Of a stretch of 64,000 nucleotides of DNA, positions 35,357 to 47,109 are shown in pieces. Position 1 is the stretch's first letter, and every line of letters starts with the position of its first letter. The stretch is taken from the NCBI RefSeq assembly GCF_003367475.1, contig NZ_QRHA01000003.1, forward strand, positions 300,853 through 364,852. The letters run 5' to 3'. Below the pieces are notes generated by a model. The model saw nothing but the letters and a program-made list of their open reading frames with translations. It was not told the DNA's origin and did not search any database. The stretch comes from Alteromonas aestuariivivens. Lineage in GTDB: Bacteria > Pseudomonadota > Gammaproteobacteria > Enterobacterales > Alteromonadaceae. Made by a program: the position numbers and the translations under genes.

Positions 35357-35585
35357 CGTTTACGCTTCCCCGCGCGCTGGGCTGTTAGCCTTGTTAGACT
35401 AAAGCATGATTAAAATGAAATCCGGGCCCATCAAATCACGCAACATTGTGTTACGCAACTGTTATAACGTATAAAACTAAATACCTTGTTATGCTGCAGC
35501 ATTCCGGGGTAAACCGGATTCAGGCCATTCCCTGCCGGAGTGCTCTCTGTCAGCCAGGTAAAGCCTGTTTAAAAAACCGTGCAAC

Positions 35586-35607
35586 AAAAAACAGGCGCCT
35601 AAGCGCC
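35586..35607 (-). terminator. Rho-independent terminator of glgP
   Basis: On the minus strand GGCGC-TTAG-GCGCC is followed by TGTTTTTT, about 30 nt after the glgP stop. A standard intrinsic terminator. Confidence 0.8.
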
Positions 35608-35635
35608 CGTTTTACAAGATATTTCCGGTGTGATG

Positions 35636-38119
35636 TCAGGATTCCACTTTACAGGATTCCAGCTTCCAGATTTTTTCAACGTAATCGCGGATCGAGCGGT
35701 CTGAGGTAAATTTACCCATCTTGGCGGTATTAATGATTGCCATGCGAGCCCAACGTTCCTTGTCACGGTACGCTGCGTCTATCACTTTATGCGCCTCGGA
35801 ATAAGCCTGGTAATCCGCCAGAACCATATAAGGGTCGCCACCCTCCAGCAAACTCTGTTTAATGGAAACCAGCGCACCTGGTTGGCCGGGAGTAAAGTAA
35901 TCCGTTTCGAGCCAGTCCAGCACAGCCTTGATCTCGGCATCGTTGTAGTAATAGTCGTAAGGATTGTAGCCACTGGCTTTCAAGGCCTCGACCTCTTCTA
36001 CGGTCATACCGAAAATCACAATATTGTCATCACCAACTTCTTCAGCAATTTCAATATTCGCCCCATCCAGGGTACCGATGGTCACAGCACCATTCAGAGC
36101 CAGTTTCATGTTCCCGGTTCCTGAAGCTTCCTTACCAGCGGTACTGATTTGCTCTGAGACGTCTGTTGCGGGGATCATTTTCTCAGCCAACGACACCCGG
36201 TAGTTAGGCATAAATACCACTTTGAGCTTGTTGTTCACCCGCGGGTCGTTGTTGACCTTGTCCGCTACCTTATTAATGGCAAAGATGATGTCTTTGGCGA
36301 GTTTGTAACCCGGCGCGGCCTTGGCCCCGAAGATGAACACGCGAGGATGCATGTCGTAGTCCGGATCCTCAAGCAGGCGACGGTACAAGGCCATAATGTG
36401 TAAAAGATTCAAATGCTGGCGCTTGTATTCATGCAGGCGCTTTATCTGAACATCAAATATGGCGTTAACGTCCACATCAATGCCCATGCTTTGCTTTATT
36501 TCGTCAGCCAGCGCCTGCTTGTTGGCCTGTTTAACCTTCATAAACTGCTTTTGAAAGGTCTTGTTGTCGGCATGTTTCGCCAGCCCCTGAAGCTTGTCCA
36601 GATCCATCGGCCAGTCGCTGCCAATCTTTTTGTCAATCAGCTTGGAAAGCTCCGGATTACAGGCTTTCAGCCAGCGGCGTGGCGTGATCCCATTGGTCAC
36701 ATTGGTCAGTTTACCAGGCCACAGTTGGTCGAACTCCGGGAACAGGTTCTGCTTGACGAGACGCGAGTGAATCTCCGCCACACCGTTAACGGCAAACGAA
36801 CCGATAACCGAGAGATGCCCCATGCGCACCATTTTCTCGTTGCCTTCCTCAATAATGGACAGGCGCGCCTTCATGGCATTGTCGTTAGGCCATTGCTTGT
36901 CTACCAGCGCCATAAAGCGGTGGTTGATTTCATAGATAATTTCAAGGTGCCGCGGCAGGATCTTTTCGAACATACGGGCAGGCCATTTTTCCAGCGCTTC
37001 TGGCAACAGAGTATGGTTGGTGTAAGCGAACACGTTGGTACAGATGTTCCATGCACTGTCCCAATCCAGTTCCGCACGATCAACCAGTATGCGCATCAGT
37101 TCTGGGATAGCGATTGCCGGGTGGGTGTCGTTAAGCTGAATAACCACCTGATCAGCAAAGCGGCTCCAGTCATCACCATGAGCGCGTTTGTAACGGCGAA
37201 TGATGTCCTTCAGCGAGCATGAGCTGAAGAAATACTGCTGGATAAGACGCAGTTCTTTGCCTGCCTCGGTCTCATCGTTCGGATACAACACCTTGGAGAT
37301 AGTTTCTGCCAGCACGTTTTCACGCTGGGCATCCACATAGCCACCGGCATTGAACACATCCCAGTTAAAGTAACCGGAAGACTGGCTCTGCCACAAACGC
37401 AGTACGTTCACGGTATTGCCGCCGTAGCCGACGATAGGAATATCCCATGGAACCCCTTTCACGATAGCGCCGGGGTGCCATTCTTTATGGATACGCCCAT
37501 TGTCACCGTATTTGGTTTCAACATAACCGTACAGAGACACTTCCTGAATCGACTCCGGGCGGCAGATTTCCCACGGGTTGCCATAATCACGCCAGCTGTC
37601 GGGGCGCTCTATCTGGGCTCCGCCGTGAATCTCCTGGCGAAACAGACCGTGTTCATAGTGAATTCCATAGCCAATTGCCGGCAATTCCATGGTCGCCAGA
37701 GAGTCAATAAAACAGGCTGCCAGACGACCCAGACCGCCGTTCCCCAGCGCCATGTCCGGCTCTTCTTCCAGCACATCCGAAAGTTCAACGCCAAGCTCTT
37801 TGAGTGCCCCCTGCGCCACTTCAAACAGTCCGAAGTTTTGCAGGTTATTGGACAGCAAACGCCCCATTAGAAATTCTGCGGACAGATAATGCACCGCGCG
37901 GGTATCGTTCAGATAGTGGGTTTTCTGGGTTTTGCGCAAGCCTTCCAGCACCTGTTCCTGCATGGCTGCACAGGTTGCTTTCCACCAGGCGTGGTTGTTA
38001 GCTTTGTTTTCATCAGTACCAAGCGTACTGTGCAGATGGCGGATCACCGCCTGTTTGAAATCTTTTTTGTCGATACTGACCTCAGTCAGCTTTTTCGCAG
38101 ACGTCACTTTTGCGTTCAT
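35636..38119 (-). CDS. glgP: Glycogen/maltodextrin phosphorylase
   Basis: 827-residue PLP enzyme releasing glucose-1-phosphate from glycogen or maltodextrin. The PLP lysine lies in [17 protein letters not shown], followed by [27 protein letters not shown] and [17 protein letters not shown] are N-terminal hallmarks. Full length. Glycogen and maltodextrin phosphorylases are hard to separate by eye; absence of mal genes here favours glgP. The neighbouring pgm would convert the product to glucose-6-phosphate. A HexR-like operator lies 68 bp upstream of the start. Confidence 0.93.
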   Translation of the reverse strand: MNAKVTSAKKLTEVSIDKKDFKQAVIRHLHSTLGTDENKANNHAWWKATCAAMQEQVLEGLRKTQKTHYLNDTRAVHYLSAEFLMGRLLSNNLQNFGLFEVAQGALKELGVELSDVLEEEPDMALGNGGLGRLAACFIDSLATMELPAIGYGIHYEHGLFRQEIHGGAQIERPDSWRDYGNPWEICRPESIQEVSLYGYVETKYGDNGRIHKEWHPGAIVKGVPWDIPIVGYGGNTVNVLRLWQSQSSGYFNWDVFNAGGYVDAQRENVLAETISKVLYPNDETEAGKELRLIQQYFFSSCSLKDIIRRYKRAHGDDWSRFADQVVIQLNDTHPAIAIPELMRILVDRAELDWDSAWNICTNVFAYTNHTLLPEALEKWPARMFEKILPRHLEIIYEINHRFMALVDKQWPNDNAMKARLSIIEEGNEKMVRMGHLSVIGSFAVNGVAEIHSRLVKQNLFPEFDQLWPGKLTNVTNGITPRRWLKACNPELSKLIDKKIGSDWPMDLDKLQGLAKHADNKTFQKQFMKVKQANKQALADEIKQSMGIDVDVNAIFDVQIKRLHEYKRQHLNLLHIMALYRRLLEDPDYDMHPRVFIFGAKAAPGYKLAKDIIFAINKVADKVNNDPRVNNKLKVVFMPNYRVSLAEKMIPATDVSEQISTAGKEASGTGNMKLALNGAVTIGTLDGANIEIAEEVGDDNIVIFGMTVEEVEALKASGYNPYDYYYNDAEIKAVLDWLETDYFTPGQPGALVSIKQSLLEGGDPYMVLADYQAYSEAHKVIDAAYRDKERWARMAIINTAKMGKFTSDRSIRDYVEKIWKLESCKVES

Positions 38120-38186
38120 TGCAGTTTCTCACTCTAGCCTTGGTCACGATTTTCCCAGCTAATGAGAAAATTTTCGTGAGTGATTC

Positions 38187-38201
38187 TGTAATAAAATTAC
38201 A
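38187..38201. promoter_or_regulatory. HexR-type operator in the glgP promoter
   Basis: TGTAATAAAATTACA, a perfect palindrome (6-bp arms, 3-bp centre) matching the gammaproteobacterial HexR consensus (TGTARTWWWATTACA type). HexR senses KDPG and coordinates central carbon metabolism in Shewanella and relatives. Located 68 bp upstream of the glgP start. Confidence 0.65.
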
Positions 38202-38359
38202 TTTATAGACAACGATATGACAGCAATATAGCAGTGTTCAAGACAGCTTTACGTAAAATAAATGTTAATTATCAAAAAAAATGGATGAAAACGTATGCAT
38301 TCACCCATTTATTTACAACGGAAAAGCAAGGTGCTAACAGAGCATTAACAACCTCTGTA

Positions 38360-40012
38360 TTATTTGATGATCTTCGCCACCAATTGCTCCGCTTCTTTGA
38401 GTAACTCATGTAAGTGAGTTTCACCATTGAAGCTTTCAGCGTAAATTTTATAAATCTGCTCTGTACCGGAAGGCCGGGCAGCAAACCAACCGTTAGCGGT
38501 TGACACTTTTACCCCTCCGATAGCAGCATTGTTACCCGGAGCGTGGGTTTGAACGCTCTCTATCCGTTCCCCGGCCAGGGTATCGCTGGTGACAACCGAG
38601 GCGTCCATTGCAGACAATTTGGCTTTTTCTTCCAGGCTCGCTGCCACATCCGTACGCTGATAACACGGGGAACCAAACCGCTGTGTAAGAGCCTGATAGT
38701 GCTCGCCCGGATCTTTGCCGGTCACCGCCAGAATTTCTGCTGCCAGCAAACACAGAATGAAGCCGTCTTTGTCGGTGGCCCAGGTGTTACCATCCCGTTG
38801 CAGAAAGATACCGCCGGCACTCTCTTCACCAGCAAAGCCGATTTCACTGTTTGCCATGCCCTGAACGAACCATTTGAAGCCCACCGGCATCTCTGCAAGG
38901 GTTTTCCCCAATGCCGAAGCAACGCGGTCAATCATGCTGCTGGAGACCAGGGTTTTGCCAACGGTCAGCGAAGCAGGCCACTGAGGGCGATGCTGATACA
39001 AATAATCAATGGCAACCGCAAGGTAATGGTTAGGGTTCATCAGGCCACTGCTCTTACATACGATACCGTGACGGTCAAAATCCGGATCATTCCCGAAGGC
39101 GAGGTCAAACTTGTCTTTCAGCTCAATTAATCCTGCCATTGCATAGGCTGAGGAACAGTCCATGCGCAGTTTTCCGTCCTTGTCGCGGCGCATAAAGCCG
39201 AATTGCGGGTCAACCTTGTCATTGACAACGGTAATATCCAACCCGTATTTCTCGGCGATGCGTTGCCAATAGCCTACCCCGGCACCGCCCAACGGATCCG
39301 TTCCAAGTTTCAAGCCCGCTTTAGCGATGGCCTGCATGTCAATGACTTCGGCCAGGTCATCAATGTAGGGCTCCATAAAGTCCTGTTCCGATACCTTGCC
39401 CGATGCCATGGCAGAGCGCAGGTCAAGTCGCTTTACGCCTTTGTTTCCGCCGGCGATGAGGTCATTGGCACGCTTCTGGATTTGGCTGGTAACGTCACTG
39501 TCAGCCGGGCCGCCGTCCGGTGGATTGTATTTAAATCCCCCATCTTCCGGTGGGTTGTGAGAAGGCGTGATCACCACACCGTCAGCCAGTTCATCCTGAC
39601 GCCCGCGATTGTAGCGCACGATAGTGCGTGAAATAACCGGCGTAGGGGTATATCCGCGGCTGGCATTATCACTTCGCTGGATCACCACCTTAACCTCATT
39701 GGCAGCCAGAACCTCAATAGCGGTCATCATTGCAGGTTCAGACAGCGCGTGCGTGTCCTTGCCGATGAACAACGGGCCTGTATAACCCTGCTCCAGCCGG
39801 TATTCCGCCAACGCCTGACAAATGGCACTGATGTGCGTGTCGGTGAAGGTGGCGTGCATTGCACTGCCTCGGTGGCCCGACGTGCCAAAACTCACCGCTT
39901 CCGCCGGATCGGCCGGGTTTGGATTGTACGAATAATACTGGCTGACCAGCTGTGCGACGTTGATCAGTTGTTCTGGTGCGGCGGGCTGTCCAGCCTGCGG
40001 ATGTAATGCCAT
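38360..40012 (-). CDS. pgm: Phosphoglucomutase (alpha-D-glucose specific)
   Basis: 550-residue enzyme interconverting glucose-1- and glucose-6-phosphate. Phosphoserine loop [14 protein letters not shown] (about residue 145), metal loop [10 protein letters not shown] (about 305), sugar-binding GEESAGG and C-terminal [13 protein letters not shown] are intact. ATG 40012 is chosen because AAGGA lies just upstream and its N terminus (MALHPQAGQ) matches E. coli Pgm; a longer frame would overlap seqA. Follows seqA by 40 bp, the conserved seqA-pgm operon. Confidence 0.95.
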   Translation of the reverse strand: MALHPQAGQPAAPEQLINVAQLVSQYYSYNPNPADPAEAVSFGTSGHRGSAMHATFTDTHISAICQALAEYRLEQGYTGPLFIGKDTHALSEPAMMTAIEVLAANEVKVVIQRSDNASRGYTPTPVISRTIVRYNRGRQDELADGVVITPSHNPPEDGGFKYNPPDGGPADSDVTSQIQKRANDLIAGGNKGVKRLDLRSAMASGKVSEQDFMEPYIDDLAEVIDMQAIAKAGLKLGTDPLGGAGVGYWQRIAEKYGLDITVVNDKVDPQFGFMRRDKDGKLRMDCSSAYAMAGLIELKDKFDLAFGNDPDFDRHGIVCKSSGLMNPNHYLAVAIDYLYQHRPQWPASLTVGKTLVSSSMIDRVASALGKTLAEMPVGFKWFVQGMANSEIGFAGEESAGGIFLQRDGNTWATDKDGFILCLLAAEILAVTGKDPGEHYQALTQRFGSPCYQRTDVAASLEEKAKLSAMDASVVTSDTLAGERIESVQTHAPGNNAAIGGVKVSTANGWFAARPSGTEQIYKIYAESFNGETHLHELLKEAEQLVAKIIK

Positions 40013-40052
40013 GAGAGGTCCTTTTTCAATCAGTTTGGTTAGTGTCTGTTTA

Positions 40053-40631
40053 TTATCCGTTTGGAGACGTTTCCGGAGCAAAGCGTGCAACGATAGTACG
40101 AATTAATGCGTCGTCATACCCCAATACCTGCAAAACCTGCTCCAGCATAGCGACTTTTTTGCCGGTGTTGTTGTTGGTTACCACCCAGTAGGGGCTATTT
40201 GGAATTGCTTTAGGGTTGGTGCTGCTACCAGTCTGCAACAACGCTTCCTTACTGGTTGCAAAGTAGATGCGGTTTTTACCTTTGATTTGCGTCACCCTGG
40301 AAAACGCATTCGGATCAGCCTCGTGCAGCGAAGAAAGCACAAACAAAAACTGTTCAACCCGCTTGCTGAACGCCGCCAGACTGTGGTCGGTGATCACTTC
40401 CAGAAGGTCGGTTTGCGGGCCGGTTACCTCAACAACATTCTCTTCGGGCTGAGGGGCAATATCGGCAACCGGTTCAGCATCGGTCACTTCGTCCTGCTGA
40501 ACCAGAGATTGAGGCAGCGGCGATTCGGGCATCAGCAACCGGCGTAAAATATCCGACGCGCTTTCGCCGATGTGCTTGGTCTGAGCGGCGATAAAAGCGT
40601 ACAAATCGTCTTCAATTTCAATTCTTTTCAT
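40053..40631 (-). CDS. seqA: SeqA, negative regulator of replication initiation
   Basis: 192-residue protein binding hemimethylated GATC DNA and sequestering the origin. N-terminal oligomerisation motif [32 protein letters not shown], a long linker (about 36-80, longer than in E. coli) and the C-terminal DNA-binding domain with [19 protein letters not shown] and KGKNRIYFA. Its presence implies Dam methylation in this organism and limits it to the Enterobacterales/Vibrionales/Alteromonadales-like clade. First gene of the seqA-pgm operon. Confidence 0.95.
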   Translation of the reverse strand: MKRIEIEDDLYAFIAAQTKHIGESASDILRRLLMPESPLPQSLVQQDEVTDAEPVADIAPQPEENVVEVTGPQTDLLEVITDHSLAAFSKRVEQFLFVLSSLHEADPNAFSRVTQIKGKNRIYFATSKEALLQTGSSTNPKAIPNSPYWVVTNNNTGKKVAMLEQVLQVLGYDDALIRTIVARFAPETSPNG

Positions 40632-40932
40632 AACTACTTCCTAATTGGGTTGCACCACTGTGGGCTACCTGGACACACCTGCAGCCTCCTGAACGCTGGG
40701 CTGCAACAATCTTATGTGGTCCAAGAATGTACCAGAAAGCCGCCCAACGATGAAGTGTCGCAAAGCATTGGCGATCAATTTCCATCCATGAACAGGAATG
40801 AACGTGCAAAAAGATTGCCTGATGCTAAGGTCTTGATTAGGCTAAATGATACTCATGTATCAGCGGTGGGGTTTTGGATTTTTCCACAACTGGTAGTCTG
40901 TTTCAGTAAAGAACTGTGGGATACCCCTGACT
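40632..40932. other. Divergent intergenic region seqA / moxR
   Basis: 301 bp between divergent genes. No operator or RNA feature is recognised; the ribosome-binding site of the MoxR gene is weak. Confidence 0.4.
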
Positions 40933-41850
40933 ATGCGTGCAGAATTTCAGCCGGTTGTTAACGCCCTGAGTCAACATATTATTGGCAAGCAGCAGCAAAT
41001 CAAGCTGGCGCTCACCTGCCTTTTGGCAAATGGCCATTTGCTGATTGAAGATCTCCCCGGGATGGGCAAAACCACCCTGTCTCACTCACTGGCCAGAGCG
41101 TTTGGCATGGACTTTTCCCGTATCCAGTTTACTTCCGATTTGCTGCCCTCCGACATGCTGGGCGTCAACATTTACAATACTCAGCAGAATGCCTTTCAGT
41201 TCCGCCCTGGCCCGGTGTTCAGCCAGCTGGTACTGGCCGATGAAATCAACCGTGCCAGCCCCAAAACCCAGAGTGCGCTGCTCGAAGCGATGGAAGAACA
41301 GCAGGTCAGCATTGACGGTGTCACCCACCCTTTACCGCAACCATTCTTTGTAATTGGCACCCAAAACCCCAGCCATCAGGCCGGAACCTACCCCTTGCCG
41401 GAATCGCAACTCGACAGGTTTCTGATGCGCATATCACTGGGGTACCCCAGCTGGGAAGCAGAAAAAGCCATGCTGGAAGCCAGCAGCATCCGGCGTAATC
41501 CGGACATCGAAACCTGCGTAGAGACCCAGTCGCTGGTGACCATGCAGGATGCGGTAAACAAAGTGCACTGCAGTGACGCTGTGATCAACTACATTCTGAA
41601 ACTGGTAGCGCTCAGCCGGGACGACATCGGCTACCCAAACCCCTTGTCGCCCAGAGCCAGCAAAGCACTGATGCAGGCATCAAAGGCTTGGGCGTACCTG
41701 CATGACCGCCCCTATGTGGTCCCCGAGGACGTACAGGCCGTATTTGTTTCTGTTGCCGAGCACCGGTTGCGATCGCAGCAGGACGAACGCAACCAGGACA
41801 GCATTCTGAGCCGCAGACTGCTTGAAAGCGTTGATCCACTCGCTGCGTAG
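40933..41850 (+). CDS. MoxR-family AAA+ ATPase
   Basis: 305-residue AAA+ chaperone. Walker A is LPGMGKTT (about residue 42), Walker B LVLADEINRA, sensor-1 FFVIGTQNP, followed by the C-terminal lid (PRASKALMQASKAWA). MoxR proteins activate or assemble partner complexes. The next two genes encode a DUF58 protein and a transglutaminase-like membrane protein; the MoxR-DUF58-TgpA trio is a widespread conserved operon. Confidence 0.92.
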   Translation: MRAEFQPVVNALSQHIIGKQQQIKLALTCLLANGHLLIEDLPGMGKTTLSHSLARAFGMDFSRIQFTSDLLPSDMLGVNIYNTQQNAFQFRPGPVFSQLVLADEINRASPKTQSALLEAMEEQQVSIDGVTHPLPQPFFVIGTQNPSHQAGTYPLPESQLDRFLMRISLGYPSWEAEKAMLEASSIRRNPDIETCVETQSLVTMQDAVNKVHCSDAVINYILKLVALSRDDIGYPNPLSPRASKALMQASKAWAYLHDRPYVVPEDVQAVFVSVAEHRLRSQQDERNQDSILSRRLLESVDPLAA

Positions 41851-41859
41851 GCCCGGACA

Positions 41860-42861
41860 TTGAACACCCTGAAAACCCGCTGGCAGCAGCAGTCCCTGCG
41901 CTGGCTGGATGACCGCATTCCGGCAAGAACCAAGCATACTTTGAACCTGCGTTCCATTTTCATTTTTCCAAGCAAATTTGGACTCAGCTACCTGCTGATG
42001 TGCGGTTGCCTTTTTCTGTTGGGCACCAACTATCAGAACAACCTCATGCTGTTGCTGTGTTATTTTCTGCTCGCTCTGCTGCTGGTTTGCCTGTTCAAAA
42101 GTTACCTGAATTTTGCATGCCTGACGTTAACGGTTGATCCTATCCAATCGGTTTTTGCCGGCAATAATGCGGTTCTATCCATTCAAATCCAGGCCGCGAA
42201 TGTGAGGCCCGGGACATCAGGTGGGCATGACGACAAGTTTCCGCAAGGCCAGTTGCATTTTCGCTGGCTTCGGCAAAAATCAATGTTCAACTGCGATTTG
42301 AATCAGGCAGAGCGCTCAATCCGGCTGCCCTACATTACCCAGCGAAGGGGAGTTTACCCACTCCCCAGGGTAACCTGTATCAGCGAATATCCCCTGGGAC
42401 TCTACCGCTGCTGGACACATCTGGACTTCGACCAGCGGCTTGTGGTCTACCCAGCGCCCGTGCCCTGTGAAATGCAGTTGGAAAGCCGTTCCCAGGAGGC
42501 GGGTAAAAACGCAACCTCACAACCAGGGCACGATGATTTCTACTCCCTCCGGCCGTTTGTTCCGGGCGAACCACTAAACCGGGTAGCGTGGAAAAACGTA
42601 GCCAAAGGTGCAGACTGGGTCAGTAAATCATTCAGTCAGCAACAATCCTTGGGCGGGTTCCTGCGCCTGAACTTGTCCAGCCGCGATATCGAGAAAGAAC
42701 TGGGCAAACTGGCCTTTCAGGTGCTGCAGCTGAGTGACAATCAGGTACCCTTTGGGCTGATACTGGGTTCAAAGTGCGTTGAACCCGGCAGCGGAGAGCG
42801 CCACAAGCAAACCTGCCTGCTCGCACTGGCCCGGTACGGCACCCTGGAGAGTGCGGTATGA
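41860..42861 (+). CDS. DUF58-domain protein
   Basis: 333-residue protein with two N-terminal helices (KFGLSYLLMCGCLFLLGTNY, LMLLLCYFLLALLLVCLF) and a C-terminal DUF58 domain whose signature is DFYSLRPFVPGEPLNRVAWK. TTG 41860, 9 bp after the MoxR stop, is the most plausible start because it gives the membrane part in full. Overlaps the transglutaminase gene by ATGA. Partner of the MoxR ATPase; biochemical role unknown. Confidence 0.87.
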   Translation: MNTLKTRWQQQSLRWLDDRIPARTKHTLNLRSIFIFPSKFGLSYLLMCGCLFLLGTNYQNNLMLLLCYFLLALLLVCLFKSYLNFACLTLTVDPIQSVFAGNNAVLSIQIQAANVRPGTSGGHDDKFPQGQLHFRWLRQKSMFNCDLNQAERSIRLPYITQRRGVYPLPRVTCISEYPLGLYRCWTHLDFDQRLVVYPAPVPCEMQLESRSQEAGKNATSQPGHDDFYSLRPFVPGEPLNRVAWKNVAKGADWVSKSFSQQQSLGGFLRLNLSSRDIEKELGKLAFQVLQLSDNQVPFGLILGSKCVEPGSGERHKQTCLLALARYGTLESAV

Positions 42862-44891
42862 AAGCTGGCCGTCTGCCCATAGCCGGCAACAGAAACAGCC
42901 TGATCATCGCACTTGTGTTTGCTGTGCTGAGCATCAGTTTGTATTCGCCCCTGATGCTTTGGGTGTTGCTGCTTGCGCTGTGCGCCGTCACTGTCAGGGT
43001 TGCCTTGTACCTGGGTTGGTATCACCATGCTCCCAACCACCGCACTGTCAACCTGCTGGCAATATTGTCCGCCTCCACTTTGGCCTGGTTCAGTTCCGAA
43101 CTGGGCTTTTTGTTGTCGATGGTAAACCTCCTGGTGATGGCCTGCAGCCTGAAGCTGATGCTGCTTAAAAACCGGCGGGATTTCCTGCAGCTGTTCATTT
43201 GTGGGCTGTTTATTCTTGGCTGTGGTTACATATTTACCCAGACCCTGTTCAGCGCCCTTTTCTACCTCGCCGTGCTGGTTGCCCTGTTGATAGCCCAATT
43301 TGGGGCTTACGCGCCGCGCATGCCTCTCAAACAGCAACTTCGCCAATTACTGACACTGTGTGTGCAGGCGTCACCGATTGCTCTGGTGCTGTTCATCGTT
43401 CTGCCCAAGCTACCACCAATGTGGCAAATGCCTGCGGCAAAATCCGCCGCCACCGGGCTGTCTGAAAAAGTTACACCCGGAGACATCGCCCGCCTCAGTC
43501 AGTCATCTGATCTGGTATTCAATGCCACATTCAACAACGCACTGCCCGACATGAAAGACCGCTACTGGCGCGCGCTGACACTGGAGCATTTTGACGGCAA
43601 GAGCTGGCAGGTAAGCCCGCTGCGCAAAAACACACGGGAGAAACAACAATGGATGAATATGGAATTTGCCCCTGCCGTGAGTGGCCCGGCCTATCAATAC
43701 CAGGTTATTGCTGAGCCATCCGGCCAGCGCTGGCTGTATGCGATGGATTTAGCAGTGCCCGGCGATTCAGCCAGCCGTGCGGCCATTTGGCAAAGCAACG
43801 ACTACCTGCTGATAGCCCACCAGCCTCTGATGAGCAAATGGGCCTATCAGGTAAATTCCTATCCGCATGTGCCGCTCAATCAGGCATCTTTTCCCTTCGA
43901 CCAGCGTATCAACCTGCAGCTTCCTGACAATGGGAACCCCAAAACCCGCCAGTGGGTGAGCCAGCTCAGACAGCGATACCCAGAGGACGGAGCCCTGCTC
44001 AATGCTCTGATGGATCACTTTGCCAATGCCGGATTCCGCTACACGCTTGAGCCTCCGGTAATGCCCATCGACCCGGTAGACACATTCCTGTTTGAGCATA
44101 AAAGCGGATTTTGCTCCCATTATGCCAGCGCAATGGCATATGCCCTAAGGCTTGCGGGGATCCCCGCCCGCATGGTCACCGGGTATCATGGCGGCTCCCT
44201 GTTAACCGACCAGGTTCTCAGTGTTCACCAGTACGATGCCCATGCCTGGATAGAGGCGCACCTTGGAGACAGTGGCTGGGTTCGTTTTGACCCCACCAGT
44301 GTTGTAGCCCCCGCCCGCATCCGGTTCGGGCTTGAACAGGCGATAAACGAGAGCGGAGAGTCGTACACCCGCAACCCGTTTTACGGGTTGAAACAGTTTG
44401 CTTTGCTGGCTGAACTGAATCACCTTTTTGCCAATATCGACTACCTTTGGAGCCGGTGGGTGCTGGGTTTCAATGCCAATCGTCAGCAGGATTTGTTCCA
44501 GTGGCTGCTCGGTAGCCTGACACCACTTCGGCTTACCTTGCTCTTCCTTGCCGTACTGGCACTGATAGCAGGATTACTGGCACTGTATTTTTTACCCGGC
44601 TGGCGCAAGCCCGCACGGCCCAAACACGTTAGGCTGTACCAGCAGGCAGAAGTTTTAGTATCCACCCATACCGGGCAGGCACGCAACAATCAGCCGGTGG
44701 GAGCCTACTGTGCCAAAGTTTCCCCACTTTTGCCCGAAACAGCCGCGCAACAGTTTAAAACCTTGTGCAATGCTTTCGAAGTCATTGAGTACAAATCTTC
44801 CCCCCCCAACACCTCCGCCTTGCTGGCAATGCGCAGAGCGCAAAAAAAGTTGTTCAGGGCGCTCAAACACTCTCACTCTTCCGTTGCCTGA
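42858..44891 (+). CDS. TgpA-type transglutaminase-like membrane protein
   Basis: 677-residue inner-membrane protein. Several N-terminal helices (DUF3488-like, about 15-190) precede a periplasmic transglutaminase-like domain with the triad Cys in HKSGFCSHYASAMAYALR (about residue 420), His in YDAHAWIEA and Asp in WVRFDPTS, then a last helix (LTLLFLAVLALIAGLLALYF, about 555) and a cytoplasmic DUF4129-like tail. Matches Pseudomonas TgpA in layout. Third gene of the MoxR operon. Confidence 0.93.
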   Translation: MKAGRLPIAGNRNSLIIALVFAVLSISLYSPLMLWVLLLALCAVTVRVALYLGWYHHAPNHRTVNLLAILSASTLAWFSSELGFLLSMVNLLVMACSLKLMLLKNRRDFLQLFICGLFILGCGYIFTQTLFSALFYLAVLVALLIAQFGAYAPRMPLKQQLRQLLTLCVQASPIALVLFIVLPKLPPMWQMPAAKSAATGLSEKVTPGDIARLSQSSDLVFNATFNNALPDMKDRYWRALTLEHFDGKSWQVSPLRKNTREKQQWMNMEFAPAVSGPAYQYQVIAEPSGQRWLYAMDLAVPGDSASRAAIWQSNDYLLIAHQPLMSKWAYQVNSYPHVPLNQASFPFDQRINLQLPDNGNPKTRQWVSQLRQRYPEDGALLNALMDHFANAGFRYTLEPPVMPIDPVDTFLFEHKSGFCSHYASAMAYALRLAGIPARMVTGYHGGSLLTDQVLSVHQYDAHAWIEAHLGDSGWVRFDPTSVVAPARIRFGLEQAINESGESYTRNPFYGLKQFALLAELNHLFANIDYLWSRWVLGFNANRQQDLFQWLLGSLTPLRLTLLFLAVLALIAGLLALYFLPGWRKPARPKHVRLYQQAEVLVSTHTGQARNNQPVGAYCAKVSPLLPETAAQQFKTLCNAFEVIEYKSSPPNTSALLAMRRAQKKLFRALKHSHSSVA

Positions 44892-44970
44892 CTAGACTGC
44901 TGCAAACAACAGCTAACTTTGCAGAGCGAAGTCAGGAACAGCGATGTCTATCAGCTGAATCACAGCCACA

Positions 44971-44997
44971 AAAAAGCCCGCCAAATGGCGGGCTTTT
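44971..44997. terminator. Bidirectional Rho-independent terminator
   Basis: AAAAA-GCCCGCC-AAAT-GGCGGGC-TTTT: 7-bp GC stem with A-run before and T-run after, between the convergent TgpA-like and EF-G genes. Works on both strands. Confidence 0.9.
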
Positions 44998-45021
44998 ATA
45001 AGCGTCTTCGCTAGCGAAGGA

Positions 45022-47109
45022 TTACTTGGCAGCTTTACGCGCCTTGGCTTCTTCGATAATTTTTTCTGCAACGTTGTTAGGACATGCAGAGTAGTGGCTG
45101 AATTCCATCGAGAACTGGCCACGACCGGAAGTCATGGTACGCAGTTGACCGATGTAACCGAACATTTCAGACAGAGGTACATCTGCCTTGATGCGTACAC
45201 CAGTTACACCCGCTTCCTGGTCCTTGATCATGCCGCGACGACGGTTGAGGTCACCGATTACATCACCTACGTGATCTTCCGGAGTGAACACGTCCACTTT
45301 CATGATCGGCTCAAGCAACTGAGGACCGGCTTTAGGCATGGACTGACGGAAAGCACCTTTTGCAGCGATTTCAAACGCAATCGCAGAGGAGTCAACCGCG
45401 TGGAAGCCACCGTCGTACAGTTCAACTTCTACGTCCAGTACCGGGTAACCTGCCAATGGACCTTGATCCATCATGACTTTGAAGCCCTTCTCGATAGCCG
45501 GGAAGAATTCCTTAGGAACGTTACCACCAACAACCGTAGACTTGAATGTGAAGCCAGAGTTCACTTCGCCAGGGCGAATGCGGTAATCAATCTTACCGAA
45601 CTGACCAGAACCACCAGATTGCTTCTTATGCGTGTAGCTGTCTTCGATGGCCTGCGTGATGGTTTCGCGGTAAGCAACCTGAGGCTGACCAACAATCAGT
45701 TCAACACCGTAAGTCCGCTTCAGAATGTCAACCTTGATGTCCAGATGCAATTCACCCATACCTTTCAGGATGGTTTCACCGGAATCTTCGTCAGTTTCAA
45801 CCTGGAACGATGGATCTTCTGCAACCAGTTTACCGATCGCAATACCCATCTTCTCAGTGGCGCCTTTGTCTTTAGGCTTAACCGCAATGGAGATTACCGG
45901 CTCAGGGAAGATCATTGGCTCAAGGGTACAAGGGTTGTTCGGATCACACAGGGTGTGACCAGTCTGAACGTTCTTCATACCAACCACTGCCAAAATGTCA
46001 CCCGCTTGTGCAGAAGACAGTTCGGTACGGTCATTGGCGTGCATTTCCACCATACGGCCAATACGCTCGGTTTTACCCGTCGCGCTGTTCAGGATGGTGT
46101 CACCTTTATTCAACTTACCGGAGTAAATACGAATAAAGGTAAGCGCGCCGAAACGGTCGTCCATGATTTTGAACGCCAGTGCGCGGAACGGCTCGTCAAC
46201 AGATACAGTCGCCACTTTACCAGTCGGCTCACCGGTTTCTTCGTCAGTCAGATCCTGCGGATCAACTTCAGTCGGGCTTGGCAGATAATCAACAACTGCG
46301 TCCAGAACCAGCTGAACACCCTTGTTTTTAAATGCAGAACCACAGAAGGTCGGGAAGAACGCCAGGTCACGGGTACCCTTGCGGATACAACGCTTGATGT
46401 CTTCGATGGAAGGCTCTTCACCGTCCATGTAAGCCATCATCAGGTCGTCGTCCTGCTCAACGGCAGTCTCGATCAACTGCTCGCGGTACTCAGCGGCTTT
46501 TTCAACCAAATCAGCTGGGATATCAACCACTTCGTAGTTTTCTGGCAGACCAGAGTCATCCCATACGTAAGCTTTCTGTTCCAGTACGTCAACCACGCCT
46601 TTGAAATCGTCTTCAATACCGATTGGCAGGGTCATTACCAGCGGGTTAGCGCCCAGTACTTTCTTAACCTGACCAACAACGCGGTAAAAATCTGCACCCA
46701 TACGGTCCAGTTTGTTAACGAAAATCAGACGGGAAACTTCTGACTCGTTTGCATAGCGCCAGTTGGTTTCAGACTGAGGCTCAACACCACCTGAACCACA
46801 GAAAACACCGATACCGCCGTCCAGTACTTTCAATGAACGATATACTTCAACGGTGAAGTCAACGTGTCCGGGAGTGTCGATGATGTTCATACGGTGACCT
46901 TTCCAGAAACAGGTGGTCGCAGCTGACTGGATTGTAATTCCGCGCTCGGCTTCCTGTTCCATGAAGTCAGTAGTTGACTCACCATCGTGTACTTCACCGG
47001 TTTTGTGGATTTTACCGGTGAGCTTCAAAATACGTTCTGTAGTGGTAGTTTTACCCGCGTCTACGTGGGCGAAAATACCAATGTTTCTGTAGAGAGATAA
47101 GTCTGACAT
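45022..47109 (-). CDS. fusA2: Elongation factor G, second paralogue (EF-G 2)
   Basis: 695-residue translational GTPase. G-motifs: [30 protein letters not shown]; domains II-V follow in normal order with [14 protein letters not shown] and [10 protein letters not shown]. It stands outside the rpsL-rpsG-tufA operon and its N terminus [15 protein letters not shown] matches the second EF-G found in Vibrio, Pseudomonas and Alteromonas, so a specialised (ribosome recycling or stress) role is possible; the canonical fusA must lie elsewhere. Confidence 0.9.
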   Translation of the reverse strand: MSDLSLYRNIGIFAHVDAGKTTTTERILKLTGKIHKTGEVHDGESTTDFMEQEAERGITIQSAATTCFWKGHRMNIIDTPGHVDFTVEVYRSLKVLDGGIGVFCGSGGVEPQSETNWRYANESEVSRLIFVNKLDRMGADFYRVVGQVKKVLGANPLVMTLPIGIEDDFKGVVDVLEQKAYVWDDSGLPENYEVVDIPADLVEKAAEYREQLIETAVEQDDDLMMAYMDGEEPSIEDIKRCIRKGTRDLAFFPTFCGSAFKNKGVQLVLDAVVDYLPSPTEVDPQDLTDEETGEPTGKVATVSVDEPFRALAFKIMDDRFGALTFIRIYSGKLNKGDTILNSATGKTERIGRMVEMHANDRTELSSAQAGDILAVVGMKNVQTGHTLCDPNNPCTLEPMIFPEPVISIAVKPKDKGATEKMGIAIGKLVAEDPSFQVETDEDSGETILKGMGELHLDIKVDILKRTYGVELIVGQPQVAYRETITQAIEDSYTHKKQSGGSGQFGKIDYRIRPGEVNSGFTFKSTVVGGNVPKEFFPAIEKGFKVMMDQGPLAGYPVLDVEVELYDGGFHAVDSSAIAFEIAAKGAFRQSMPKAGPQLLEPIMKVDVFTPEDHVGDVIGDLNRRRGMIKDQEAGVTGVRIKADVPLSEMFGYIGQLRTMTSGRGQFSMEFSHYSACPNNVAEKIIEEAKARKAAK

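Noticed and set aside
36413..37222. 269-codon open frame on the plus strand
   Set aside because: Antisense to glgP, which is an unmistakable full-length gene; no ribosome-binding site or family similarity.
45094..46743. 549-codon open frame on the plus strand
   Set aside because: It lies entirely antisense to the EF-G 2 gene; strong codon bias in fusA keeps the opposite frame open. Its protein has no recognisable features.
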